DNA of 64,000 nucleotides from Sphingosinicella sp. BN140058 (GTDB lineage Bacteria; Pseudomonadota; Alphaproteobacteria; Sphingomonadales; Sphingomonadaceae): assembly GCF_004135585.1 (NCBI RefSeq), contig NZ_CP035501.1, positions 434,001 through 498,000 on the forward strand, in the 5' to 3' direction. Below the pieces are notes generated by a model. The model saw nothing but the letters and a program-made list of their open reading frames with translations. It had not been told where the DNA came from and ran no database searches. This document shows positions 8,862-17,507 of this stretch, piece by piece (position 1 is the first letter of the stretch; each line of letters opens with the position of its first letter). The translations under genes and the position numbers were made by a program.

Positions 8862-9089
8862 TCACGACGTCCCGATCCCATCCGACGACGATTGTTGCGC
8901 CGGCACCGCTCGGGCTGCGGCGATCCGGTCCGCAACTTGCCTCCGGGTATGACGGCCGCCGAGATGCTGTGCGATCGACAGCTTCGAATAGCCTTCGTCG
9001 ACCAGGCGCCGGCGAAGCGCGTGGATGTCGCCGCATCCGCCCTCGATGGCGAGTTCGAACGCGCGTTCGATCAATGGTTTCGGCGTCAT
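8862..9089 (-). CDS. Small hypothetical protein, 75 aa
   Basis: A 75-residue protein with a strong AGGAGG site directly upstream of its start. It is helical and basic (PKPLIERAFELAIEGGCGDI, then LRRRLVDEGYSKLSIAQHLGGRHTRRQVADRI), and the middle resembles a helix-turn-helix, so a nucleic-acid role is possible but unproven. A terminator hairpin lies just upstream, isolating it from the preceding glycosidase gene. Confidence 0.55.
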   Translation of the reverse strand: MTPKPLIERAFELAIEGGCGDIHALRRRLVDEGYSKLSIAQHLGGRHTRRQVADRIAAARAVPAQQSSSDGIGTS

Positions 9090-9116
9090 GCGGCCTCCTG
9101 TCCCGCATGCGGCGGG

Positions 9117-9149
9117 AAAAAGAAGGGGCCGGCAATGGGTGCCGGCCCC
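9117..9149 (-). terminator. Rho-independent terminator of the GH43 gene
   Basis: On the minus strand a perfect 9-bp stem GGGGCCGGC/GCCGGCCCC with a 7-base loop is followed by TTCTTTTT. It lies just beyond the stop of the GH43-AbfB gene (9255), so it ends that leftward transcript. Confidence 0.8.
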
Positions 9150-9254
9150 TCAAGGTTCAGGGTTTGCGTCGCGGGGATGAGTGCGACCGGCCCGCTCTGG
9201 CGGCGGGATTTTGCTCCACTTTGTCCGCTTCTTTTCAGACCTTGGCGGGCCTGC

Positions 9255-10700
9255 TCAGCTGATCAGGAACGTCGCTGCCGAACGCGCGCCGGTGCCGCGC
9301 ACCGGGGCCGCCCGGAGACTCCCACCGACATGCTGAAGATGGTGTCCGTCGGTCCCGGGGAGCGCGAACGAGATGCCGCGGGGATCCGCCATTCCCGGCC
9401 TCCCCTCGAAACTGCTCGCCCGCGCGGCCGCGGCGCCCCCTTCCCTGCTCGCCAGCACGACATCGCCGTTCGGCAAGGCGCGAACATAGCGTCCCGGCGC
9501 ATCGACCGCCTCGAGCGAGACGGTGCCCGCTCCGGCAAGCCCCCGAACCTGGCGGAACTGGGTGCTGGGCAAGGGGCCGTTCCCGACCACGAGAACATCC
9601 CGTTCATGCCGCACGAAGCGGCCGGGCGCGTCGGCTGGCGCGAAGCGGTCGGGGACTTCGCCGTTGCCGACCGGAATGCCGAAGTCCGGGGTGCCGTCCT
9701 CCCGGAAATAGAGGCGCTGGATACGGGTATGTCGGTTGGGATCGAACAGCGGATCGCCTTCGATCTTCTCGTAATCGCGGCCGTGATAGACGAGTATGTC
9801 GCGGCCTTGCTCGTCGACGGTGAAGCTGTTGTGTCCGGGCCCGTAGACCCTGGTCACGTCGGACGTGACGAAGACGGGTTCAGGCGACTTGGTCCATGCG
9901 TCCGCCCGCATGATGTCGGAATCGGCATCGGCGGTGAGGAGGCCCAGGCAGTAGCACGCATCGGTCGCGCTTGCCGAATAGCTGAGGAACAAGCGGCCGC
10001 CATGCTCGATCAACGCCGGTCCTTCGGCGACCTTGAACCCCCGTATTTCCCAGGGAAGCGTCGGCACCGTGAGCCGCGTCGGCGGCGCGGCGAGGGTGGT
10101 GGGTGTAGCCAGCGGCGCCAGATAGAGGTTGCTGTTGGTGTCGATCCCCGGCTCCTTCTGCGCCCAGCAGGCATAGCGCCGGCCGCGATGCACGTAGAGC
10201 GTCGAGTCCAGCGTGAACGTGTCCCACGGAGTCTGGAACTGGCCCATCAGCTCCCACGGACCGGCGAAGGCGTCGCGGCCGGTGTTGCGCAGCACATAGG
10301 TGCGGATGCGGAACGGATCGGCGGAATCGCCGGCGGCGAAGTAGATGTACCAGCGGCCGTCGATATCGTGCAGCTCCGGCGCCCAGATGTAGCCGCCGAG
10401 CTTGCCCGATCCGGGCCGTCGCCAGACCACCCGCTCCTCGGCGGTGGCGAGGCCGGCCAGGGTCGGTGCCCGGCGGATCGCGAGCCGATCATATTCGGGC
10501 ACCGAAGCGGTCATGTAGTAAAGGCCGTCGCCATGCTTGAAGATGCGGGCGTCGGCCCGCTGGCGGACCAGAGGGTTGATCGGCCGCTGGGTGCCGCCGC
10601 TGTCCCCGCTCGCGTCCGGATGGGCCGTGGCACGGGACGCAAGCGCAAGGGTGGCGGCTCCGGCGACGAAGCGGCGCCGGCTGAGCAGGTTCGGGATCAT
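9255..10700 (-). CDS. Exported GH43 alpha-L-arabinofuranosidase with AbfB domain
   Basis: A 481-residue glycoside hydrolase family 43 enzyme. The start at 10700 gives a Tat signal (LSRRRFVAGAATLALASRATA) and an AGGAGAGGA ribosome site. GH43 landmarks in order: the N-terminal aspartate region (RADARIFKHGDGLYYM), GYIWAPELHDIDG, the middle aspartate in FTLDSTLYV, and the catalytic glutamate in KVAEGPALIEHGG. The last 150 residues repeat an APGR(F/Y)VR pattern, the AbfB/CBM42 arabinose-binding fold. It probably removes alpha-L-arabinofuranosyl units from plant arabinans or arabinoxylans in the periplasm. It follows the MFS transporter by 44 bases, so both belong to one transcript. Confidence 0.85.
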   Translation of the reverse strand: MIPNLLSRRRFVAGAATLALASRATAHPDASGDSGGTQRPINPLVRQRADARIFKHGDGLYYMTASVPEYDRLAIRRAPTLAGLATAEERVVWRRPGSGKLGGYIWAPELHDIDGRWYIYFAAGDSADPFRIRTYVLRNTGRDAFAGPWELMGQFQTPWDTFTLDSTLYVHRGRRYACWAQKEPGIDTNSNLYLAPLATPTTLAAPPTRLTVPTLPWEIRGFKVAEGPALIEHGGRLFLSYSASATDACYCLGLLTADADSDIMRADAWTKSPEPVFVTSDVTRVYGPGHNSFTVDEQGRDILVYHGRDYEKIEGDPLFDPNRHTRIQRLYFREDGTPDFGIPVGNGEVPDRFAPADAPGRFVRHERDVLVVGNGPLPSTQFRQVRGLAGAGTVSLEAVDAPGRYVRALPNGDVVLASREGGAAAARASSFEGRPGMADPRGISFALPGTDGHHLQHVGGSLRAAPVRGTGARSAATFLIS

Positions 10701-10744
10701 GTCTTCCTCTCCTGTGGTCGTTGCCGGCGCTCTCCCGCCGGGGA

Positions 10745-12055
10745 TCAGATCTCCTGCGGACGAGCGTCCTCGACCGCATTGGTCGGCTTCGCGCCCCACA
10801 GAGCGTAGAACAACACGTAGAGCTCGCAGACGGCGGTGAGCAGGAACGACATCTGCAGACCGTAGCGATCGGCGAGCCAGCCCTGCACGATCACCAGCGC
10901 GCCGCCGGCGATCGCCATGATCAGCAGCCCCGACCCTTCCTCGGTCAGCGGCCCGAGGCCGCGGATGCCGAGGGTGAAAATGGTTGGGAACATGATCGAG
11001 TGGAACAGACCGACGCTGATCAGCGCCCACATCGCGACATGGCCGTGGGCAAAGGTTGCGATCAGCATCACCACGAAGGCGCCGATGGAGAAGGCCGCGA
11101 GCACCTTTTCCGCCGGGATCTTCTGCATGATCGCGGATCCCAGGAAGCGGCCGACCATCATCCCGCCCCACAAGAAGGTGAGGTAGTGGCCGGCTTGCTC
11201 GTGGGTGATGTTGGCGATGTCGCGCTGCGAGACGAAGTTGACGAACAGGTTGGCGACGCCGATCTCGGCGATCAGGTAGATGAAGATCGCCGGCACGCCG
11301 AAGACGAGATTGCGGTGGCGCCAGAGCGAGTGATGCTTGCGCTCTTCGGCGGCGACCCTGCGGCTCTGCGCGCCCATGTCGGGCAGCTTGAAGCGCGCGA
11401 TCACGACCGCAAGGACGACCAGCGTCACCGCGACGAGAACATAGGGGAGGATCACCGACTGGGCGTCGGCAAGGCGCTCCGCCTCGGTCAGCACCGCGCC
11501 TTCGCGCGAAGTGCCGCTGACCGAACGCCCCAGGATCAGATAGGCGCCGAACGACGGCGCCAGCATCGTCCCCGCCGAGTTCATCGCCTGGACCAGATTG
11601 AGGCGCGATGACGCGGTCTCCGGCGAACCGACCACGGCGACATAGGGGTTGGCGGCGACCTGGAGCAGGGTAATGCCGGCCGCGATCACGAACAGCATCG
11701 CCAGCGTCACGCCGTAGGATGGAATACTCGCCGCGAGCGTCATGCCCAACGCGCCGACCGCCATCACGGACAGTCCGATGACGAGGGACTTCTTGTAGCC
11801 GATCCGCTCGATCAGCTTCGCCGAGGGGATTGCTGCGACGAAATAGGCGATGAACCAGACCGATTCGATCAACGTCGTCTGGGTGTAGTTCAGGTCGAAC
11901 ACGCTGCGCAGATGGGGCAGCAGCGTGTTGTTGATGACGGTGATGAAGCCCCACATGAAGAACAGGCTGGCGAGCAGGGTAAGGGCTGCGCGATAGGTTT
12001 CACCGCTGCCCGGCTTCGAATTGCCGATCGGTGTGCTGGTCGGGGCCATCGCCAT
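10745..12055 (-). CDS. FucP-like MFS sugar transporter
   Basis: A 436-residue major facilitator with twelve predicted helices, of the FucP/GluP sugar:H+ symporter type (LFFMWGFITVINNTLLPHL in helix 1, YFVAAIPSAKLIERIGYKKS in the helix 2-3 loop). The start at 12055 follows GAGGAGAG by about 12 bases; ATG 12049 is an alternative. It is followed by the GH43 gene and is divergent from the GntR regulator; operator-like site 12095-12110 lies in its promoter region. In this locus it probably carries L-arabinose (inferred from neighbours). Confidence 0.87.
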   Translation of the reverse strand: MAMAPTSTPIGNSKPGSGETYRAALTLLASLFFMWGFITVINNTLLPHLRSVFDLNYTQTTLIESVWFIAYFVAAIPSAKLIERIGYKKSLVIGLSVMAVGALGMTLAASIPSYGVTLAMLFVIAAGITLLQVAANPYVAVVGSPETASSRLNLVQAMNSAGTMLAPSFGAYLILGRSVSGTSREGAVLTEAERLADAQSVILPYVLVAVTLVVLAVVIARFKLPDMGAQSRRVAAEERKHHSLWRHRNLVFGVPAIFIYLIAEIGVANLFVNFVSQRDIANITHEQAGHYLTFLWGGMMVGRFLGSAIMQKIPAEKVLAAFSIGAFVVMLIATFAHGHVAMWALISVGLFHSIMFPTIFTLGIRGLGPLTEEGSGLLIMAIAGGALVIVQGWLADRYGLQMSFLLTAVCELYVLFYALWGAKPTNAVEDARPQEI

Positions 12056-12094
12056 AAGGTACGTCTCTCTCCTCGGCCGCTCTAGCGCGGCTCC

Positions 12095-12110
12095 AATTGT
12101 CTGAGTATAT
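12095..12110 (-). promoter_or_regulatory. Arabinose-locus operator candidate, copy A
   Basis: Minus-strand ATATACTCAGACAATT, between the MFS transporter and the GntR regulator. It shares the ACTCAGACA core with five other sites in the locus. Read on the plus strand, TTGTCTGAGTA resembles the FadR-type half-palindrome TGGTCNGACCA, so the neighbouring GntR/FadR-type protein is the likely binder (inference). Confidence 0.6.
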
Positions 12111-12192
12111 CGACCACACGCCATCGTCAACGCGGTGCGTATCGGCAGGGCTGCAATATTGTGTTGCGCGCGGAGGAGGCTAGAAAAGGATC

Positions 12193-12960
12193 ATGGCAGT
12201 GAGCGGGAGATCGGAAGGGCCGGATGCCCGCGCGCGACGCAAGTCGCTGCGCCTCCATGGCATGGTCGCGCGCGATCTCGGCATCCTGATCGTCTCCGGC
12301 CGGTACAAGCCCGGCGACCTGCTCGACGGCGAGATCGAGGCCAGCGACCGGCTCAACGTGTCGCGGACTGCCTATCGGGAAGCGGTCCGCATTCTCGCCG
12401 CCAAGGGGCTCGTCGAAGTGCGGCCGAAGATCGGTACCCGGATCAGCCCGCGCGACAAGTGGCATCTGCTCGATCCCGACGTTCTTTCCTGGATCTTCAA
12501 ATACGAGCCCGATGAGGATCTGCTGGAAAGCCTGTTCGAGCTGCGCAAGGTGGTCGAGCCGGCCGCCGCCGAACTTGCCGCCAGGCGGCGCAGCGACGAT
12601 CAGGTGGAGCGGATGCGCGACGCGCTGGAGCGGATGGCGGAGCACACGCTCGCCTCCGAAGAGGGACGGCTTGCCGACCAGGACTTCCACTCCGCTCTGC
12701 TCGAAGCGACAGCCAATCCGTTCCTGGTAAGCCTCACCAGCAGCGTCGCCGCTGCGGTGGCCTGGACGACGATCTTCAAACAGCGCCGGCAGCCGCTGCA
12801 GCGCGATCCGATCCCCGACCACCGCCGAGTCTATGAAGGGATCGCCGCCGCCAATCCGGAGGCCGCCCGCAAGGCGATGGCCGACCTCGTCGACATGGCG
12901 CTGCTCGACACCACCATGGCGCCCAAGGGCAAAGCGGGACGACGCTCCCGCGCCGCGTGA
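12193..12960 (+). CDS. GntR-family regulator (FadR/FCD type)
   Basis: A 255-residue regulator. Residues about 20-85 form the winged helix-turn-helix of GntR proteins (MVARDLGILIVSGRYKPGD, then LNVSRTAYREAVRILAAKGL with a recognition helix). The C-terminal domain (ESLFELRKVVEPAAAELAARR... DFHSALLEATANPFL) is the helical FCD effector domain with a conserved aspartate-histidine pattern for metal or acid binding. An AAAGGA site precedes the start. It is divergent from the MFS gene, and six motif copies flank the locus genes. The ligand is likely a sugar acid such as L-arabonate or its keto-deoxy product (inference). Confidence 0.85.
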   Translation: MAVSGRSEGPDARARRKSLRLHGMVARDLGILIVSGRYKPGDLLDGEIEASDRLNVSRTAYREAVRILAAKGLVEVRPKIGTRISPRDKWHLLDPDVLSWIFKYEPDEDLLESLFELRKVVEPAAAELAARRRSDDQVERMRDALERMAEHTLASEEGRLADQDFHSALLEATANPFLVSLTSSVAAAVAWTTIFKQRRQPLQRDPIPDHRRVYEGIAAANPEAARKAMADLVDMALLDTTMAPKGKAGRRSRAA

Positions 12961-12995
12961 TCCGATTGGATTGGGTCCGCCCAAGCTTAGCTCAC

Positions 12996-13082
12996 ACGGT
13001 TCGGGCTGAGCCTGTCGAAGCCCACCCCTTCGCTTCCCGAGCAAGAACAAGGAAGGGCTTCGACAAGCTCAGCCCGAACGGT
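12996..13082. repeat. Sphingomonad intergenic inverted repeat
   Basis: Two 28-base arms (12996-13023 and 13055-13082) are inverted copies with two mismatches; core GGGCTTCGACAAGCTCAGCC. The same element recurs inverted at 62671-62697 and 62791-62818. This is a REP-like intergenic repeat familiar in sphingomonad genomes. It overlaps the truncated end of the GH43 remnant. Confidence 0.85.
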
Positions 13083-13407
13083 GTTTCAGGGGTGTGGATC
13101 TTCTCGGCGAACGCTCGACGTCCGGGGCCCAAAGGCCGCGCGTGCCGGACACCATGGCCGAAGCCCAACCGGGCAGCGACGTGAAGGCCGGGCCGCGGTA
13201 GCGCCAGTGGACCAGATCGTCCGAGGTTCGCCACGGCAACAGTCCGGTTTTCTGCGACTGCTGGCCGGTTGCGAAGAGATGATAGGTGCGGCCGACCCGG
13301 ATGATCGCAGGATCGTGAACCGGCACGATGTCGCCTTGCACGGCGACCGCCGGGCGACCCGAGGATCCGGCGCAGCCGGTCCCGAGCAGCGCCGCCAGGC
13401 AGAGCAA
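13069..13407 (-). pseudogene. Truncated GH43 arabinanase lipoprotein remnant
   Basis: The first 96 or so residues read as the start of a GH43 endo-arabinanase: a lipobox signal (LCLAALLGTGCAG), GDIVPVHDPAIIRVGRTYHLF with the catalytic-base aspartate, WRTSDDLVHW, and GLWAPDV. Homology then stops near 13116 and the frame runs into arginine-rich sequence and the intergenic repeat. Intact enzymes of this type are over 300 residues, so about two thirds including the catalytic acid are missing. It likely began at TTG 13407 behind AGGGGG. It lies 49 bases past the TonB-dependent receptor stop. Confidence 0.65.
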
Positions 13408-13455
13408 GGAGCGGCCGAAACCACCCCCTGCCCTTCGCCTCTCCGCACGTCCCGC

Positions 13456-16290
13456 TTACGGGAAGGAGTAGCGCACGCCGAGCGCGACCGTCCGGCTGAG
13501 GATAGTCGAGCCGAAATTGTGCGTCTCGGGGCCGCCCGCGTCGGCGAAGCGGTAATAGGACTGGCTCAGTTCGTCGGTGAGGTTGGTGGCGTCCAGGGTC
13601 ACGGCGAGCCGATCGTTGAGGCTGTAGGTGAACTGGAAATCGAGGCTCTTTTCCGGCCTCCGCCAGATCCCGATCGGGTTGGCGAACAGGCGCGCCTCGT
13701 TGTTGTTGAGGAAATTCTTGCGCCATACCCAGGACAGGCGAAGCCCAACCGGGCCGCGCTCGTAGGCGCCGGTGATGTTGTAGGAGAAATCGGAGACTCC
13801 GAAGAAATCGGATTCTTCCTGACCGATGATTTCTCCGGCGGTGTTGGTCTGCGGAATGTTCTGCTTCGACTTGAGCCAGGTGAAGCTGCCCTGCGCGCCG
13901 AGCCCCTGAAGCAGGCCGGGAAGCTCCGGGAAGAAGACGAAACCGAGTTCCAGGCCCTTCAGCACGCCGTCCGACGCATTGACCGGCTGGGTGACGACGA
14001 AGCGATCGGTATTCTGCCCGGAATTGGGGACGGTGATCTGACGCCGCAGCGGCACGACCAGGCCATCGATCTCGCGGCGGAACAACGTGGCGTAAATCGC
14101 ACTGTCGCGGGTAAAATACCATTCGAGCGCAAGATCGAAATTGCGCGCCTTGGTCGGTCCGAGATTGGGATTGCCGCCGCCGCCGGTGCCGTAGCCGACA
14201 TTGGTGAGATCGCCAGTCAGCGTAAAATAGGGATTGAGATCGGTAAAGTTCGGCCGCCGCAGGGTCTCGCCGAAATTGAACCGGAAGCGGAGGTTGTCCA
14301 TGATGTCGTAGCGCAGGGTGACGCTCGGCAGAACTTCGCTCAGCGAGCTCGAGGCGGAGCTGGATGTCAGCGTCAGCGCATCGGTGAAGTCCATGTCGGT
14401 ATCGACGTAGACGTACCGGACGCCGCCCTGGACTTTGAGCGGGCGTCCGAACACTTCCTGTTCGAGATCGAGCTGCGCATAGGCCGCCAGGGTCCGCTCG
14501 TTGACGTCGAAATTCTCCCGAAGCGCGAGCTGATCGCTCAGCTGAATGCCGGGATCGACGCTGTTCCGGTAGAGTTGTCGGACCTCGTCGGCGTGGCCGA
14601 TAAGATAATAGCCGTTCGCGACCAGCCAGCTGTCCGGAACGTTGGAGCGGCCATCGAAGAAGCCCTTGTTGGTCCAGTACAGGCCGGGATCCAGGGTAGA
14701 GAAGCTCTGATTGAGCGCCGGCGCGTCCTGGTTCCGTGCCGCCTCACTGGCGCCCCGGTCGTCGTAGCGCAGGCCGAAGCTGAAGCGCTTGAACGGGCCG
14801 GCGCTGAAATCATAATCGGCATCGGCGGTGATCGTGAAGGCATCGCCCTTGTTGAGATTGGCGGTGTCGTAGAATTCGCCGACCGTCCAGCTTGCCGGAT
14901 CGAGCAACTCGCTATTGTCGTTGAACTCCCAGGCGGGCAGCCCGCCGCCAGAATTGAAATCCACCGACACCGAGCCGGGCACCCGCGTCGTCCGCATCGC
15001 GAGGAATTGCGATTTGAACCGGCTCGTCTGGTAGGAGATGTCGGCGTTGAGCTTGAACTGGTCGGAGAGATCCCATTTGCCGGCGAGCGCATAGACGTAG
15101 CTGTCCGTGCTCTGCTTGGTGAAATCGCCGCTGTTGAAGCCGAATGGGGCGCCGACCGTGCGGGACTTGATGATGTTGGTTCCCTCGAACAGCTCGTAGG
15201 TGGAGGCGGGGTTCGGCCCGAGATTTCCCCACCAGTCCGCAAAGGTGAAGTGAAGGTTGTTGAAGGTCGTGTTGCGGAAGCCGTCCCAGAAAAATTCGAA
15301 CGTATATTCGGAGCTGCTGTTGGGCGCCCATTGCAGGGCGACGTTGACTGCCGGCCGCTCACGGTCGCCGCGGAAATCGCTGGCGAACAGAGCGTCGCGG
15401 GAGAGCAGATAGGGGTAAGGCGTGCCGTTGACGTTGATCGTGGAGCCCTGCGCATAGGGAAGGCCCCGGTCGAGTCCCGGCTCGTAAAAGTCGAAGAAAC
15501 GCTGCAGCGGCGTGAAGCCGGGCGGGGGATTGTCGGCGGTGGCGAACGGCACCATTGCACCTGCGGTGATGCTCTGATCGCGATATTTCGTGCGCGCGTA
15601 GCTGACGTTGACCAGTGCGCCGATGTCGCCGATCCCGGTCTCCCAGCGCTTGCTGATCAATGCGCTGACGTTCGGATTGAACTTGTCCGCCTGCTCGTGC
15701 CAGATCCCCCGCGCAGCAACCGAGAAGGCGAGGTCCTTGAAGTCAAACGGACGGCGGGTGAACACGTCGATCTGGCCGGCGATGCCGGTCTCGATCTGCT
15801 CCGCCGCCCGCGTCTTGTAGACGTCGATCCGGCTGACGAGGTTCGCGGGGATGTCCTGCAGTGCGAATTGCCGCCCGGACGCCGTGAAGATGGCGCGGCC
15901 GTTCCACGTCGTGGTGATATCGGGCAGACCGCGAATCGAGATCGCATTGGCTTCGCCGCCGGTGCGGCCGGTCACCTGAATACCGGGCACGCGCTGCAAG
16001 GCGTCCACCACATTGTTGTCGGGCAGCTTGCCGATATCCTCGGCGACCACCGACTCGATGATCTGGGTCGCCTCGCGCTTGTTCTGCAGGCCCTCGATGA
16101 TGCTGGCGCGAACGCCGGTGACGATGATCTCCTCGTCTGCGGCCGTACCCGGATCATCGGCAGCCGTAACGGCACCCGACGGCGCTACCGGAACATCTTC
16201 CTGAGACTGGTCCTGCGCCAAGGCGGGCGCTGCGGCCCCGCCGACGATCAGAAACGATGCGGACCAGAAAAGCCGTGCCTTGAACGACAT
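13456..16290 (-). CDS. TonB-dependent receptor of the arabinose locus
   Basis: A 944-residue outer-membrane receptor with signal peptide (ending APALAQ), an N-terminal plug (EEIIVTGVRASIIEG, then DIGKLPDNNVVDALQRVPGIQV and TGRTGGEANAISIRGLPD) and a long beta-barrel ending LGVRYSFP. The plug motifs are typical of the TonB-dependent receptors of Xanthomonas, Caulobacter and sphingomonads that import plant oligosaccharides. The 225-base region to the divergent AraD1 gene holds three operator-like sites. Import of arabino-oligosaccharides is inferred from neighbours. Confidence 0.92.
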   Translation of the reverse strand: MSFKARLFWSASFLIVGGAAAPALAQDQSQEDVPVAPSGAVTAADDPGTAADEEIIVTGVRASIIEGLQNKREATQIIESVVAEDIGKLPDNNVVDALQRVPGIQVTGRTGGEANAISIRGLPDITTTWNGRAIFTASGRQFALQDIPANLVSRIDVYKTRAAEQIETGIAGQIDVFTRRPFDFKDLAFSVAARGIWHEQADKFNPNVSALISKRWETGIGDIGALVNVSYARTKYRDQSITAGAMVPFATADNPPPGFTPLQRFFDFYEPGLDRGLPYAQGSTINVNGTPYPYLLSRDALFASDFRGDRERPAVNVALQWAPNSSSEYTFEFFWDGFRNTTFNNLHFTFADWWGNLGPNPASTYELFEGTNIIKSRTVGAPFGFNSGDFTKQSTDSYVYALAGKWDLSDQFKLNADISYQTSRFKSQFLAMRTTRVPGSVSVDFNSGGGLPAWEFNDNSELLDPASWTVGEFYDTANLNKGDAFTITADADYDFSAGPFKRFSFGLRYDDRGASEAARNQDAPALNQSFSTLDPGLYWTNKGFFDGRSNVPDSWLVANGYYLIGHADEVRQLYRNSVDPGIQLSDQLALRENFDVNERTLAAYAQLDLEQEVFGRPLKVQGGVRYVYVDTDMDFTDALTLTSSSASSSLSEVLPSVTLRYDIMDNLRFRFNFGETLRRPNFTDLNPYFTLTGDLTNVGYGTGGGGNPNLGPTKARNFDLALEWYFTRDSAIYATLFRREIDGLVVPLRRQITVPNSGQNTDRFVVTQPVNASDGVLKGLELGFVFFPELPGLLQGLGAQGSFTWLKSKQNIPQTNTAGEIIGQEESDFFGVSDFSYNITGAYERGPVGLRLSWVWRKNFLNNNEARLFANPIGIWRRPEKSLDFQFTYSLNDRLAVTLDATNLTDELSQSYYRFADAGGPETHNFGSTILSRTVALGVRYSFP

Positions 16291-16326
16291 GTCTATCCCC
16301 TCTCCATGGAGCTCTCTTCAGGAGCC

Positions 16327-16342
16327 GTTAACTCAGACATAA
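16327..16342 (+). promoter_or_regulatory. Arabinose-locus operator candidate, copy B
   Basis: GTTAACTCAGACATAA, 37 bases upstream of the TonB-dependent receptor start. It carries the exact ACTCAGACA core. Confidence 0.6.
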
Positions 16343-16376
16343 TCCGCTTCGATCGCGAGAGGCAAGCGACAATCGT

Positions 16377-16392
16377 ATTAACTCGTACAATT
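16377..16392 (+). promoter_or_regulatory. Arabinose-locus operator candidate, copy C
   Basis: ATTAACTCGTACAATT, in the middle of the divergent promoter region. Variant core ACTCGTACA, flanks as in copy A. Confidence 0.5.
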
Positions 16393-16450
16393 GAGAAGAT
16401 CGTTGCAGAGAGGCAACGACGCTGGCGATTGATCGAGCGGCCGCCACTGG

Positions 16451-16466
16451 ATATGTCTGAGTAAAC
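16451..16466 (-). promoter_or_regulatory. Arabinose-locus operator candidate, copy D
   Basis: Minus-strand GTTTACTCAGACATAT, 50 bases upstream of the AraD1-type gene. Exact ACTCAGACA core. Confidence 0.6.
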
Positions 16467-16515
16467 CAAGCGAATGGTTCAGCGGGATCGGGCCCGCGTC
16501 GAGAGAGGATAGAAG

Positions 16516-17505
16516 ATGGGATTGAGACTGGTTCAGCTGCGCGCGGGCGACGGCACCAACATGGTTGCGGCGCTCGCCGACGACGGCAGCGCCCGGCGCG
16601 TTCACGCCGCCAGCACCTATGCGCTCGCCCTTGCCGCGATCGACCAGGGCGAATCGCTGGAGAAAGCGGTCGCCGACCGGCTGACCGGAGAATCGATCGA
16701 TCTCGCCGCCGCGGAAGTCGAGGGCCGGCTGCTGCCCGCGATCGGCCATGACGATCCCGCCCACATCCATCTGACCGGCACCGGCCTCACCCATCTCGGC
16801 TCGGCCGAGGGACGCGACAAGATGCACAAGGCGGCGGCGGGCGGCACCGTCACCGATTCGATGCGCATGTTCCAGATGGGCGTTGAAGGCGGCAAACCGG
16901 AAGCCGGCGCAACCGGCGTCCAGCCGGAATGGTTCTACAAGGGCGACGGCTCCTGCCTGGTCGGCCCGGGCGCGGACCTGCGGTCGCCCGGCTTCGCCGA
17001 GGACGGCAGCGAAGAGCCGGAGATTGCCGGCATCTACGTGATTGATCGTGCCGGCAATCCGCGCCGGCTTGGATTCGTGCTCGCCAACGAATTTTCCGAC
17101 CACGTCACCGAACGCGGGAATTATCTCTGGCTCGCCCATTCCAAGCTGCGCCCGGCGGCGATCGGCGCCGAATTGCTGATCGGCGCCCTCCCCGACGATA
17201 TCCGCGGCACCAGCCGCATCCTGCGCGACGGCGAGACGCTCTGGGAGAAGCCGTTCCTTTCCGGCGAAGCGAACATGTCGCACAGCATCGCCAATCTGGA
17301 GCACCACCATTTCAAGTACGAGCTGTTCCGCCGCCCCGGAGACATCCACGTCCACTTTTTCGGCACCGCCACCCTCTCTTTCTCCGAGGGAGTCACCACG
17401 CGCGAAGGCGACGTGTTCGAGATCGAGGCAGCGCCATTCCAGCTGAAGGTGCGCAACCGGCTCGCCTCTGCGGCCAGTGCGCCCGTCTCGGTGACCGCAC
17501 TTTGA
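16516..17505 (+). CDS. AraD1/GguC-type fumarylacetoacetase-fold enzyme
   Basis: A 329-residue member of the fumarylacetoacetate hydrolase (FAH) superfamily, of the AraD1/GguC branch assigned to 2-keto-3-deoxy-L-arabonate metabolism. Landmarks: HIHLTGTGLTHLGSAEGRDKM, the PEWFYKGDG segment near residue 137, EPEIAGIYVID (metal-binding acidic residues), and LANEFSDHVTERGNYLWLAHSK. A GAGAGGATAG site precedes the start. It starts a plus-strand operon with L-arabinose dehydrogenase and GH127. The step is inferred as dehydration of keto-deoxy-arabonate. Confidence 0.82.
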   Translation: MGLRLVQLRAGDGTNMVAALADDGSARRVHAASTYALALAAIDQGESLEKAVADRLTGESIDLAAAEVEGRLLPAIGHDDPAHIHLTGTGLTHLGSAEGRDKMHKAAAGGTVTDSMRMFQMGVEGGKPEAGATGVQPEWFYKGDGSCLVGPGADLRSPGFAEDGSEEPEIAGIYVIDRAGNPRRLGFVLANEFSDHVTERGNYLWLAHSKLRPAAIGAELLIGALPDDIRGTSRILRDGETLWEKPFLSGEANMSHSIANLEHHHFKYELFRRPGDIHVHFFGTATLSFSEGVTTREGDVFEIEAAPFQLKVRNRLASAASAPVSVTAL

Positions 17506-17507
17506 CC

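Noticed and set aside
9255..11954. Single 899-codon minus-strand frame
   Set aside because: The upstream half overlaps the MFS gene in another frame; the GH43 domain starts at its own ATG with signal peptide and ribosome site at 10700.
13081..16464. Plus-strand open frame of about 1100 codons
   Set aside because: It is the shadow of the minus-strand TonB-dependent receptor in high-GC DNA; no domain or signal is visible.
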